A DNA stretch of 64,000 bases from Cyclospora cayetanensis. Its lineage: Eukaryota > Apicomplexa > Conoidasida > Eucoccidiorida > Eimeriidae. The position numbers were made by a program, and so were the translations under genes. The stretch covers positions 1 to 64,000 of the forward strand of contig NW_020312086.1 of assembly GCF_002999335.1 (NCBI RefSeq), written 5' to 3'. Positions 39,401-49,231 of this stretch are shown here, piece after piece. The stretch's first letter is position 1. Each line of letters begins with the position of its first letter. The notes beneath the pieces were generated by a model. That model did no database searches and was not told the origin of the DNA. It saw only the letters and a list, made by a program, of their open reading frames with translations.

Positions 39401-40856
39401 TAGCGGAAGCCCTGCTAGGAGAAGTTTTAGCGGCAGCCGGTCTCGGAGTAACAGCGGCAGTCAGCGCAGCAGCAGAAGCCGCAGCGGTAGCGGCAGCAGA
39501 GGTTCGATTGGCAGTAGAACAGGCGCGAGGAGCAGCAGTGTTAGCCGCAGCGGCAGTCCGATAGTCGCTGATGCTGCTCCCAGTAGAAGCCCCAGCAGCG
39601 ATGCTCACGAAGGAGCCAGAGATGTGCGCAGCAGCGTCAGCCGCAGCGGAAGCAGAAGTGTGAGTGAACGCCAGCGGAGCGCCTCTATCGCGAGCTGCAA
39701 GCGAAGTGAGAGCGGCAGGAGCATCAGCAGTGGGAGCGGCAGTTCTGACGGTGCCAACAAGACAAGCAGCGAGCGAAGCGCAAGCCGCGGCAGCACAGGC
39801 ACAAGCAGCGAGAGAAGCGGCAGCAGTGCGGGAAGCGAGAGCAAGAGCTGTGGGCGCAGATCGGTCAGCAGGAATGTCAGCGGCAGTGAAGGCGAAGATG
39901 CCGATGCCAAGGGGATCCAGGCGAGCAGAAGCCGCAGGGGGAGCACCAGGAGTGCGCGTAGCAGCAGAGCAAGCAGCAGTGCCAGACAAAAGACCACTTC
40001 CCCGCCGCGCATGGACAGTAAAGTCTCGAACGGAAGAAGAAGTGTGTTCAAGGGAAACGCAGCGATGAGGGCCACACGAAACGGCAGCACCAGTGTAGAG
40101 CGCCTTCCAAGCCCGGCAGCAAACAGCCCGAAGGGGAAGAAGGCTGGAAAGGTTCAGTCTGCGGCGTCGAGCATTGCCAAGAAAAAGATGGCGTTGAATC
40201 ATCAGCCGGCGTTTGAGGAGGATTCTTATGACGCGCAGAAAGCATTCAAGAAGCGCGGCGTGTCGAATCAACGCGCAAGCAAGCGCCAGCCTTCCTTGAG
40301 TAGCCAGGACTGTGCCTTAAGTCCTTCGGGCGCGTCTACACGCTCTCCTCCTCCAACGAGCGGTAAGGCGAAACGAGGAGCAGCCGCCAGTATGAGCAGC
40401 AGCAGCAGCAGCAACGCGGCCGCGTCGCAGCGCAAAGGAGACCGGAGATCCACGAGGAAGATAACTGTCCAGGAGGACGCTTCGAAATCCTCCGCTTCCA
40501 GCAAAGAAGCGAGGCAAGCCGCTGAGAGGAAAGGCAGGGACGGCAGCAAGTCGCGAAAGGAAGAGTCAAAACAGCAGTTTCCTAGGGTGCCGAGTGGGTG
40601 GGCCCTTAAACGCCAGATTTCGCAAGGCGTATCTACGCCGAGAACTCGAGGGAGCAGTGGACAGCGCAACTGCGGGGATGATAAGACTGAGGCTAACAAA
40701 AGAGCTAAAGCGGAACATGAGCCGAAGCCAGCTGCGAACAAACGGAGTCGAAAGATTGAGGGCACCAACAACCAAGAGGTTTCGAAGAGAACTCGTGAAA
40801 CTTCGAGGAAAGCTCAGGATGCGCCAGCGAAGCGCAGGCGGACGAACCGTGCGTAA
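33467..40856 (+). CDS. PNISR-like / FHA / RS-domain splicing protein
   Basis: Eight exons join in phase: 33467-34298, 34516-34617, 34831-35220, 35663-35751, 36044-36124, 36532-36825, 37030-37226 and 37412-40856, giving 1809 residues. Three segments match the SR-related protein PNISR: FWAKQASAWV at 101-110, SIPQWLRDVV at 283-292 and EVVTEILSAVTDE at about 356-368. Residues about 460-626 read as a forkhead-associated fold of NIPP1/SNIP1 type. It starts with VFSIVIYEDG, then LLFGTSNKFANIIDSH, then STVAGQQCAIYF, and closes with FVMGDSRRVYYL after a 70-residue insertion. Residues 662-1809 are an Arg-Ser domain with an internal 21-residue repeat. A nuclear role in pre-mRNA splicing follows from the families. 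The alternative is two genes, one ending near 35220 and one starting later, but every junction keeps phase. The exon 2 donor has an upstream alternative. Confidence 0.7.
36185..36285. repeat. Short tandem repeat in intron
   Basis: Imperfect copies of a unit of about 26 bp containing tatatatgtacatctat recur four times. They lie inside the intron 36125-36531 of the PNISR-FHA-RS gene. Confidence 0.85.
38320..39310 (+). repeat. 63-bp coding repeat in RS domain
   Basis: The 21-residue unit SGSNRSRSGSKEGSMAGSRS plus Ala recurs in tandem; the motif KEGSMAG occurs 13 times. The first units are interrupted by variants with AEEAKSRSSSVS or AEEAESRSSSVS. The fourth residue alternates between Asn (aac) and Glu (gag). 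The period is a multiple of three and the unit has no stop in several frames. Both strands therefore show long false frames here. Confidence 0.95.
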
Positions 40857-42185
40857 TGCGTGGCTTTGCCATGCATTGGTTCTGGCAAAACGTGGCGAAT
40901 ATATTCATGGCTGATCGCTGGGCAAGCTTGCTTATATTTTCTTGATGCCCGCAGGCATATAAGCATATATTTATATAGAAAACGAAGACCGTGCAGAGCA
41001 TATGTGGATGGATACAGAAGATTGTGGCTGTGCCATTCTCAGCCGTTGCAATAGCAACGAAGCCTGTTGTTTGTAATAGGCACAATTGTGCGATTTGGGC
41101 TAAATCTGTGGGAGGCGCCGTTTGTGCACGGTGGCTCGGCTACTCGGCTGTATAGAAAGCAGCGTGGAGTGTGTAGTCACGCGACGATATGTTCGCAAAC
41201 AGGCATGCCTTGTCCATCGTCTAGATGCCAAACTGGGGAATACGTTTGGCTTTGTTTAGGATTACGGGTGTGACTCCGGCTAGAACGGATTTCAGTGCAT
41301 GGGCTTCCGTGCGCGCGTCCCTCGCGTACCGCTTCATATGCCTTTTTAGAATAACGCATTTATCAGTTTGCTGTGTAGCTAAATGTCGCCGCAGCAGCTG
41401 TGCAATGCAAGCAGGACTCTGTTTGGAGGTCACAGGCTGAAATCTTCCCTCTAGCTCTATGGCGTATAAGGTGTCTTTCCAGGATGTCGCCCACAGGCTT
41501 GCCGCGAGACTTTCTAGCTGCAGCACACAGTCTCCGTCGATCCAGAGACGCCGAAGAAGACATCAAGCTAAGTAAAGCATCCTCTTCAGGGCAGGGGGGC
41601 GGCTATCGCTGAGTGTGGCCTACTGTTTTCTCCACTACTATTCGTTGAAACTTGGTGATGCTATTCTGCGCACGGCACACCAGGGCTTCACAGCAGAGGC
41701 AACAGTGCCTCTTCATGCGCAAGCGCCTTTTAAGTGTGTTTCGCTGCTCCCGTTTTGGAAGGCGCCAGGTGTTCTTTAGGAAGTGCTATCATCTGGGCTC
41801 TATCGCTGGGTGCTTCTACAACACTGGCTTGCCCCCAAACTGCTTCTGGTCAATCCCTTGTGTTGACCTTCGCCTTTCTCCGAACACTCTTCAGAGGAGA
41901 GAGGACAAGGCTGTGACAATTGTAGTTCGCTGCACACTGCAAGAGACCGACCGAGTAGTGTAGGGAACCCGTCAAGCAACGAGAGCTCAATTTACCGAAG
42001 TAGCTTACTTAGAGCAGAACGCCGCCACTGTCCGCAAGTTGAGTGCATCCCCCGTACACGCCCTGCGAGGACGCGGCGCATAATGCCAATAGCAGCTCGA
42101 CAGCAAGTATTCTGAAGGTAAAGCAATGTAGTCACGAAAATTTTACAGCGGCTCTGTACACCTCTCTCTCTCTCTCTCTCTCTAG

Positions 42186-42218
<33 letters not shown>

Positions 42219-43019
42219 TATAGATGTACACATGTACATATTATGAATACGAATTTGACACGTGGAACACCACATTCCAGATGAACAATTAACATAACGA
42301 GTAAATATGAGTGAACTTCTTAGGACAGGCCACCCGTCTGCGATCTTCTGTAGAGGGGATTCACATGTTGGATAGAGAGCTTCGAAGCAACAACGCCAGC
42401 CTAGGCGCTGTGCGCTGCTATCCACCAGCATTTTCTGGTGTGCAACCTACTCCCGGCTCGCAGAGAGGTTGCACTGCATGCCTTCGCAGCCTTGTTTGTG
42501 AAAAACTATTAAAATATGAGCATGCCGATCAATCTGTAGGAATTACTCGTACGCGGGTAAGGCAGTAAACTGCGCGAGAAAGTCCCTCTGCACACGGCTC
42601 TGAATATTTGTTCCTCTGTATGTTTTCAAAGAGGTACAGTTCAGATCTGTACACCTCTACAGCATTTGGCAAATTGTGTTGCACTTCCATGTCCTAGCTG
42701 CTGGCCGCAAAAAGTATCTGCTTTTCACCCCAGTCAGCCCCCCTTCGACTGCTACAGGCTAATGATCCACTGCTTGCTCTTCAAATCCCTCCAGAGTTGA
42801 CCAATACAATACACATCACACAGCCAGCCGCTCCGCTCCACACAGGATCAACGCCATTCGCCGCATGCAGCAAAATAGCCCTTGCGCTCGAGGCTTTCTC
42901 AATACGCGCACGTGTCCAGATACTTCCTTTGCAAACTAGTGGAGTTTTTCGCCCTGCTACTCAGATACGCAAGGCCTACGCTTGCCTCCAGCGGTGGCTC
43001 GCGTGGCAGACTTTCGTTC
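40857..43019. other. Intergenic, possible small minus-strand gene
   Basis: A minus-strand frame at 41526-41221 (101 codons, basic, no low complexity, containing KCVILKRHMKRYARDAR) could be a last exon. A basic leader-like segment at about 42079-42010 ends in a good donor (GTAAGC). The frames between them cannot be joined with confidence, since two frames are equally good at 41566-41363. I therefore do not call a gene. A (CT)n(AT)n microsatellite sits at 42162-42222. Confidence 0.3.
42162..42222. repeat. Compound (CT)n(AT)n microsatellite
   Basis: A run of CT dinucleotides is followed directly by AT dinucleotides. This has the same order and composition as the microsatellite at 8127-8238. Confidence 0.95.
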
Positions 43020-45122
43020 TCAATCTTTCCCGTGGTGGTGTCTGCTTCTACAACTGTGCTTGCTTGCGCCTCCTTCTGTCAATGCGGTGGCTACAAAGCC
43101 CACACCAGGATTACACCCGAGCGAGTCCGCATTGTCAGGCCATACACAGTGCACGCGTCGTCTGCAGCACGCACAAATAATGAGGATCTTTAGCGGAGGC
43201 GGCACAGACGCGCCTTTTTCCCTCCCCTGCCGCCTCCTGCTTGGGCGTTCTAAAAATATATCGTTTGAGAGAGCTCCGAGGCGTTTGTATTTCCTGGAGT
43301 GTCGCATGCGTCGACTCGGAATCTCTGCTTCCCCGACATCTTCAGGCGCTAACGCGTCAACCCCCCCTGTCGCACGCTTCTGCGTGGAGGTCTCTTGGCT
43401 CAAACTGCAGCATTTCACCGCACTGCGACCGCTCCCTGAGCGCTGTGCGCAGCTGAGACGTGCTTGGCCGTCACAGAGGTTCCTACCGTCGCCACGTGTC
43501 CTCTTGTGCCTGCTCCTCGTGCACTCATCGGTGCAACTGAGGCATTCTTTGTCTCGCAGCCGCTTCGAGTCACTGCTCTTCTCTACAGAGGAGCAGGTGC
43601 TTCGAGGAGGCATTGGCCCTGCGCGCGAAAGGCACTTGGCTGTCTCCTTCCCACGCCTCCTGCTTCGAGCCAATGCAGCAACCTTGCGTCTGTCAACTGC
43701 ACAAGGATGCGCTCCGATGCAACGCTTAGAGCTGCCGCTGCCGCTGCTGGTGCTGCACTTGGCAGTCATTGCGGAGCTTCTGCTGCGGTGCTTGCCGCTG
43801 CTGCTGCACTTGCTGTCGGTGTGCTGGCGAACACTGTCCTTCTTGTTGCGGCCTCTGCCCGAGTCTCTCCGATCGCGCAGCTCAGCGCTCGAAGCAGCCA
43901 CAGCCGCAGTTGAATTTCGGCAAGCGCATGATCGCCGATCCGAGTTGCAGCTACGTCTGCTGCAAGCGTGTTTGCTGCTGCGAGATCTGCTTCTGCAGGA
44001 ATCTCTGTCCACACCAACCTTGTCACTACCTTTTCTTCTTGTGCATCGGCGACCATGGGGGAGTACGCCAGAGCATCCAGAGCCTCTAGGCCAGCTGCTG
44101 TGCCTGCTGCCCGAACAACTAAGCGCCTTCGAGTCTCGAGCAAGGCTCAGCAAGCGCGGAGTCTCTGCATCGGGCAGCCATCTTTCTTCTTTGTCGCAAG
44201 ATTCCGAGGTAGAAACGGGGGGCCTCTGTCCACGTCCTCCATCTGTTAAAGCAGCCTGAGAAAAACGCATATCGCCGCTGCTGCCCTCCTCAAGTGAAGC
44301 CCTCTGTTTGTTGCTGAGTCTGCTAGGCTGACTGCTGCTCTGCGAGCGAAGCTCGCTGTCACAGGTACACAAACTACTCGTCCTGCTGCTCGTTCTGCTG
44401 CTGCTCGTCCTGCTGCTGCTCGTTCTGCTGCTGCTCGTCCTGCTGCTGCTCGTCCTGCTGCTGCTCGTTCTGCTGCTGCAGCTGATCCTGCTGCTGCACT
44501 TACTGTTAGCGGAGCTGCTGCTCGTGCTTCCGGTCACGTTGCAGAATGTGTCGCTCCTCTCGCTGCCACTCTTTGCGCCTTCGCAGCTCGCTGAGGTGCT
44601 CTCACGAGAATCTAAGACCAAGGAGGAAGCCTCACGACAATTGGCTTCTCCTCGCCCGGCTTCTGCTTTTTCCCCTGCTGCCGTTGCTGCTTCTCGACCT
44701 CCTGCATGCGGCGCGGAGTCTTCTCCTTTGTGTGCAGCAGCGAGTGTTGCTGGCGTTTCAGAATTTGCCTGCGAAGAGGTCTTGGCAGCTAGAACCCTCG
44801 CCACAGCGGCCTGAGCCGCCTCCAAGGCTGCAGCAGAATCAAGAGGAGCAGAGCGTTGTTGCTCATGTTGCTGCTGTGCTGCCTTATGCTGCTTCACCTG
44901 GTCATCTCCGGGGAGCGCATCTTTCCCGCTGGCGTGCTGCTGCAGCTTTCGTTTCATGACACGTAGCCTGAGGGCTGCCCGCAAGGCTACGGAGTCCTTT
45001 AGGGGATGCTGGTGCTCCATGTTACTTCCGCTTTCACCAAGTGGGGGTGATGTGCTGACTTCCGAAAGACTCTTTGCTGCTCTTCTCCGCAAATCTGCCA
45101 GCGCCCTTAAATTGGCTGCCAT
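43020..45122 (-). CDS. Ser/Arg-rich nuclear-type protein
   Basis: A single minus-strand frame of 700 residues starts at the ATG at 45122, which lies in a CCCATGGCA context. The N-terminal 130 residues are helical and basic (MAANLRALADLRRRAAK at the start). They are followed by Ala- and Gln-rich linkers. Residues about 215-265 hold a tract of R-T-S-S-S repeats, encoded by a 15-bp tandem unit at about 44385-44480. The C-terminal half is Arg/Ser/Cys-rich with many SR and RS dipeptides. The composition points to an RS-domain protein of speckles or the spliceosome, in line with its neighbours, but no folded domain is recognised. The last 60 residues before the stop at 43020 differ in character and could be intron read-through. 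The plus-strand frame 42982-44259 overlapping it is a shadow. Confidence 0.6.
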   Translation of the reverse strand: MAANLRALADLRRRAAKSLSEVSTSPPLGESGSNMEHQHPLKDSVALRAALRLRVMKRKLQQHASGKDALPGDDQVKQHKAAQQQHEQQRSAPLDSAAALEAAQAAVARVLAAKTSSQANSETPATLAAAHKGEDSAPHAGGREAATAAGEKAEAGRGEANCREASSLVLDSRESTSASCEGAKSGSERSDTFCNVTGSTSSSSANSKCSSRISCSSRTSSSRTSSSRTSSSRTSSSRTSSSRTSSRTSSLCTCDSELRSQSSSQPSRLSNKQRASLEEGSSGDMRFSQAALTDGGRGQRPPVSTSESCDKEERWLPDAETPRLLSLARDSKALSCSGSRHSSWPRGSGCSGVLPHGRRCTRRKGSDKVGVDRDSCRSRSRSSKHACSRRSCNSDRRSCACRNSTAAVAASSAELRDRRDSGRGRNKKDSVRQHTDSKCSSSGKHRSRSSAMTAKCSTSSGSGSSKRCIGAHPCAVDRRKVAALARSRRRGKETAKCLSRAGPMPPRSTCSSVEKSSDSKRLRDKECLSCTDECTRSRHKRTRGDGRNLCDGQARLSCAQRSGSGRSAVKCCSLSQETSTQKRATGGVDALAPEDVGEAEIPSRRMRHSRKYKRLGALSNDIFLERPSRRRQGREKGASVPPPLKILIICACCRRRVHCVWPDNADSLGCNPGVGFVATALTEGGASKHSCRSRHHHGKD
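44383..44480 (-). repeat. 15-bp coding tandem repeat (R-T-S-S-S)
   Basis: On the plus strand the unit ctgctgctgctcgtc or ctgctgctgctcgtt repeats about six times. On the coding strand it gives Arg-Thr-Ser-Ser-Ser repeats in the Ser/Arg-rich protein. Confidence 0.9.
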
Positions 45123-45560
45123 GGGCCTGCAGAAACACCAGCGGTAGAAGAGCTGCAGAGGCATCAGATACGTAGTAGCAATCGTATGGCATAAATGCAT
45201 ACAGAGATGAAAAAATACATTCTATTTAAATGTATATATGTATTGCCAAGTGCTGCTGGACGTCAAGCAGAGACTCAAGGGGGTTCCTTCAGAAGCTCGC
45301 CCTCCAGCACCTTATTTTCGTATATTTGTTTTCCACTACATTATACAGACTCTTTGTTTGGCATCGATATCGAAAGGGCCGCTGCCTTCCCGCGAGTCGA
45401 AGTGCGCGTTTTAGTCTGCTAAAGCAGCAAGGCGCTTTTGTACCGCCCTTGCAGACTGCGAAACGGTAGCGGGTACCGCTTTCCCCCTCCTTTGCGTGCC
45501 TCCCTCTGTATATTATCGCTTGCAGAATGCTATGGGGGAGATCGCGTTTCTTTGCTCAAG
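45123..45560. other. Short intergenic gap
   Basis: This 438-bp gap separates two minus-strand genes. It should hold the 3' UTR of the LUC7 gene and the promoter of the Ser/Arg-rich gene. No motif is recognisable. Confidence 0.5.
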
Positions 45561-46951
45561 TCACAGACTGATCGCTCGCGTCAGTGCTGCTTGCCTGTCT
45601 GCACTTGGCGCCCCTTGGGCAAGCGCGTAGGAGGGAAAGGGGGGGGCCTCCTGAAGATACTGGAGAGTCTCCTGGAAATTGCGCCGCAGCTCCCCAAAGA
45701 TGACGTGTATTCTGCCCTGATAGTGCTCTTGCACCCGAGGATCCGACTCGGGCAGATCGGCTGTGCATACACCCCGCAAAAAAACATCTGCATGTGCGCC
45801 ATTGCGCTGCAGCTCCCTCCCACGCGCATCTGGGAAACAAACAAGGCGAACCTGCTGCCCTGCACGCCGCCTCCGACGGCTTCGTGGAAAGTAGCGCAAG
45901 GGCCAGAAGGAAAGTCAGAGAAGAGAAGCGCCTAACTACCGTAAAGAAGTGCGCCACAGACTTCACAGGGGCGGAAGGCTTTCGGCGGGGGGCCCTTCGT
46001 GCTGCTAGTGCAATTGCCGCTGCCGCTTCTTGATGCGAGGAGGCATCTGCGTCTTTGCTGCAGTTTCGACGCCCTCTCTGTCAGCTTTTCTGTCAGCGTT
46101 GAATCGCGGAGTCGCCTCGCGTCTTCAGCCTGGCAGGGCAGCACACACAGCAACTGCAAGGCCGAGGCTTTCCACATATTCATTTCTATGGAGTTCACCT
46201 TGAAGACGCCTTCAGGAAAGAAAAAGAAAGCAGCTGCCGCTTTTTCGCCCTTGCAAATAAACCTTACGTCTTTGAGAACTTGTGCGATTTCGTGCTCAAT
46301 CCGCTGCAGCAGCCTCCCTACGGCCTCGTCACTATCCGTTGCTCTGCGCTGCCACAAGGGAACCCCACACGCAGGAAGACACACCCACTTATTCGACTTC
46401 AAAGCAGAGAAGCAACGTTTGTGAGACAAGGCAGCAGCTGTAGCGGCAGGGGCCTTGCCCTACAGAGTGTACAGAAGAACCACAAGATGATACGAGGCAC
46501 TACACCATGCGAGAAAGATTCACACAAACACTTGTTTGTTTTTCGAACGAAATTGCCTACAACAGATAGAGAAAGAAGAACCGTCTAGAGCCGCCTTAGC
46601 GAGAGGCAACAGCATGCAGCGATTTCAAAAAGACTGCAACAACCGCTATGTACACCTCAGCAGCAAGCGGATCAAAGGCCCCCTCTCCCCTCCCTCTTCC
46701 CCGCTTGGAAAAATCCCCTCACTGCGCCTCGCTCGATCTTTCTGTCCGCCTCGTCGATGAGCGCCTTGAGCACTTGGAGGGAGGCCTCCTCGTATCCGAA
46801 ACGGTGAGTCTTGCGCTGCTGTCTGTACACCTCGCGCAGTTCCGGATCGTGAGAAAGCTTGCAGCTCTTCAGCCCCAGGCGTGCCTGGCAGCACACACCA
46901 GAAGAAGACAGAGCTTTTTACAGCCTCCACTGTCTGCAGTCCTTCTTCGAA

Positions 46952-47006
<55 letters not shown>

Positions 47007-47027
47007 CAGAGAGAGAGAGAGAGAAAG

Positions 47028-47079
<52 letters not shown>

Positions 47080-47986
47080 TGTTGCCCCTAAGCAAGCAAG
47101 GCTGTTAAACAGACCACCTCTGCGGCACCAGCAGCAGCCCCCACTGCTTCAGCTGCTCTATCTCTTTCACTTTCTCTCGTTCGTTCTTTCTTTTGCTCTC
47201 TCCCTCTCCCTCCCTCTAGATGCTTCTAGACAGCAGCAGCAGCCAAGAAGCTGTCGCTTGAGAAGGCAAGGGGAGGCAAGCGTGTTGATACAGCGCCACT
47301 GCATGCATTGAATCCTTGTCTACACAAGCAGGCTCCACGACAACAGAATTATCGAGTTCTTCCCGAAGCCTCGGTAAGACTTTGAGCGCAAGCTTCCAAG
47401 AACCCACCTTCGCCAACTCTAGAGACTGCAGCACAACGAGGCACCCACAGGCAAGCAGCAGCTCAAGAAGCCCTTTCGCAGCACAGAAAAAGAAGCGGCG
47501 TCTTCCTAGTTGCATCGACCTTGCAGCAGCAGCAGGAGCATAGCACAACTGCACCGGTGGAGTTGCTAAAAGTGCATGTAGACGGGGATCAACGCGCATT
47601 CACGCATCGCACCTTCTGAAGCACATACGCACATCACATCAGCGAATGCAGCCTAAAGCCTTTCAAAGGCAGCCGTCAAGCCCTCCTCGAACCACTGGAA
47701 GGGGTCCGCAGAGTCGGGGCGAAGACACATTTAAACAGCAACTCTAAAACAGCAGCCGTGCGATGCGATTTTTCCTCGCACGAAGCTCCCTCCCTGCAGC
47801 GCCAGGCAGCATCAAACGACGCGCAAAATGAAAAGCCGCACAAGCGTTTACCACTCCGTCCAAGAGCTGAAGAGGGCAAATTCCTGTGAGGAAGAACTTG
47901 CAGACTGAGGGGTGCCTAAAGTCTTGGTGCTTTGAGTTTTCCACGCAGTGCATGAGAGCTGCCAACTGGCACCGGATACTGTCCAT
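45561..47986 (-). CDS. LUC7L: LUC7-like U1 snRNP protein
   Basis: Five minus-strand exons join in phase: 47986-47852, 46884-46723, 46348-46268, 46129-45940 and 45760-45561, giving 255 residues, the usual length of the LUC7 family. The first zinc finger (CCCH) uses C29, C37, C53 and H57, with CKFFLTGICP and SCKLSHD around it. A coiled helix follows (LQVLKALIDEADRKIE). The second finger (C2H2) uses C181, C184, H202 and H208 in CEVCGALLY and EHYQGRIH. LUC7 proteins sit in the U1 snRNP and help select 5' splice sites. The animal and plant RS tail is missing; the protein ends about 45 residues after the second finger. The first intron (47851-46885) holds a long GA repeat. The start ATG at 47986 fits the family N terminus. 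Confidence 0.9.
46944..47080. repeat. (GA)n-rich microsatellite in LUC7 intron
   Basis: About 135 bp of gaga/gaaaga repeat lies inside intron 1 of the LUC7-like gene. On the transcribed minus strand it is a polypyrimidine (CT)n tract roughly 60 bp upstream of the exon 2 acceptor. Confidence 0.95.
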
Positions 47987-49231
47987 CAGCCCTTATGACC
48001 AAGATTGCCTCTCATGGCGTGGCTGTCAAGGATGCTGATGAGAGGGGCTAAGAGCTCGTCTTTGCGTGTTCGAGCCGGAGAACACCTCGTCTACACCGAC
48101 CGAATGCCGCAGTGCGGAAATGCCGTGATGTATGCCGCCAGCTGCTTGCCCCTGCAGCTGCAGGAGCTGCTGTTGCTTCGATTCGGCTGTAATGCTCAAG
48201 ACAGCTGCTGCTAGCAGCTCCCTGTACACCGGAGCGAGCGGCGAGAGAGCAAGTCGTGGCTTCGAACCTGAGCTTGGGGCGCTGTCAGCCTGGAGAACAG
48301 CCCCTTACGTTTCTGGCGAGAAAATGAAATGCACCAGAGAGCGCGCGGTGTGCGACATTGAGAAGCAAGGAAATCCCCTCTAGCGGTGCAAGATGGGTTG
48401 CCGGATCTTGGGAGCGCAGCTGAGGAAAGCGCTCAAACAAACGCACCAAGGAGACAGAGCAGCGATGAAGGGACGGCTATACCAGGAAGGCAAAGTGCCT
48501 CCATGAGACCTTGATCAGGAAGTCTGGAAGAAAAGCATCTGTCTGCTGGAAGGGGCCCCACGTTCTACTATAGGGAATGAGAAGGCAGGCGGGTAGACAG
48601 AGAGAGTGGCTGGAGAAGTGGCAACCTGCAGCAAACGCAAAATAGCCAACAACTGCTGCGCTGCACCTGCTTAGACCAGCACACTGCTGAAAGGACGAAA
48701 GGATTAAAGCACGCCTTGCGCTTCTTCTTGCAAGAACTGCAAGAAACACGCTTACCACCACCACCCCTTTCAGGGGCCTCGCAGCCGCCGTCCTCGCTCC
48801 AGGGTCCTGTATGTGTGTGCAGCGGCTCAAGACATAGCGCAAACCACGCCCTCTATTCCGCTTTCTTTGTGTTTTTACACTCCAATTCAGCTACTTCAGA
48901 CCCTAACTTCGGATCCTGTGTCTCAACAGATACCTCGAGAGAGAGAGTGAGAGAGAGAGAGAGCACGAGCGAGGGCAGCCGTGCAGACGGTTCCTTGCCA
49001 CTCCTTTTGACGCCCACATTCACCGTGTCAGGGGCCCACTCAAGAAGCAAACAAACCTTCAGGAAATCCTTTTTTGACGCGTGGAGAACCCCTAAAACGT
49101 AATTTTTGGCCAACACGCAGAAAAGTGCCTGAAAGCTCGAGGCCCGCAAGGCATGCGCCCTACACTGGCTGCGCACGAACTCCCGCGCAGCTACGCCTGC
49201 ACAAAGGAAATCTCATCATAAACACGCAACC
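47987..49231. other. Divergent intergenic region
   Basis: The region between LUC7 (minus) and the Gln-rich gene (plus) carries both upstream regions. A GA-rich run lies at 48941-48963. Open frames are short and show no family features. Confidence 0.5.

Noticed and set aside
38078..39564. Long frames on the minus strand (38078-39301) and in a second plus frame (38233-39564)
   Set aside because: They are shadows of the 63-bp repeat, whose period is a multiple of three; they show only Leu/Pro or Ala/Arg repeats and no independent signal.
42982..44259. 425-codon plus-strand frame
   Set aside because: It lies antisense to the Ser/Arg-rich gene and its Leu/Arg/Ser composition is the complement of that gene's codons.
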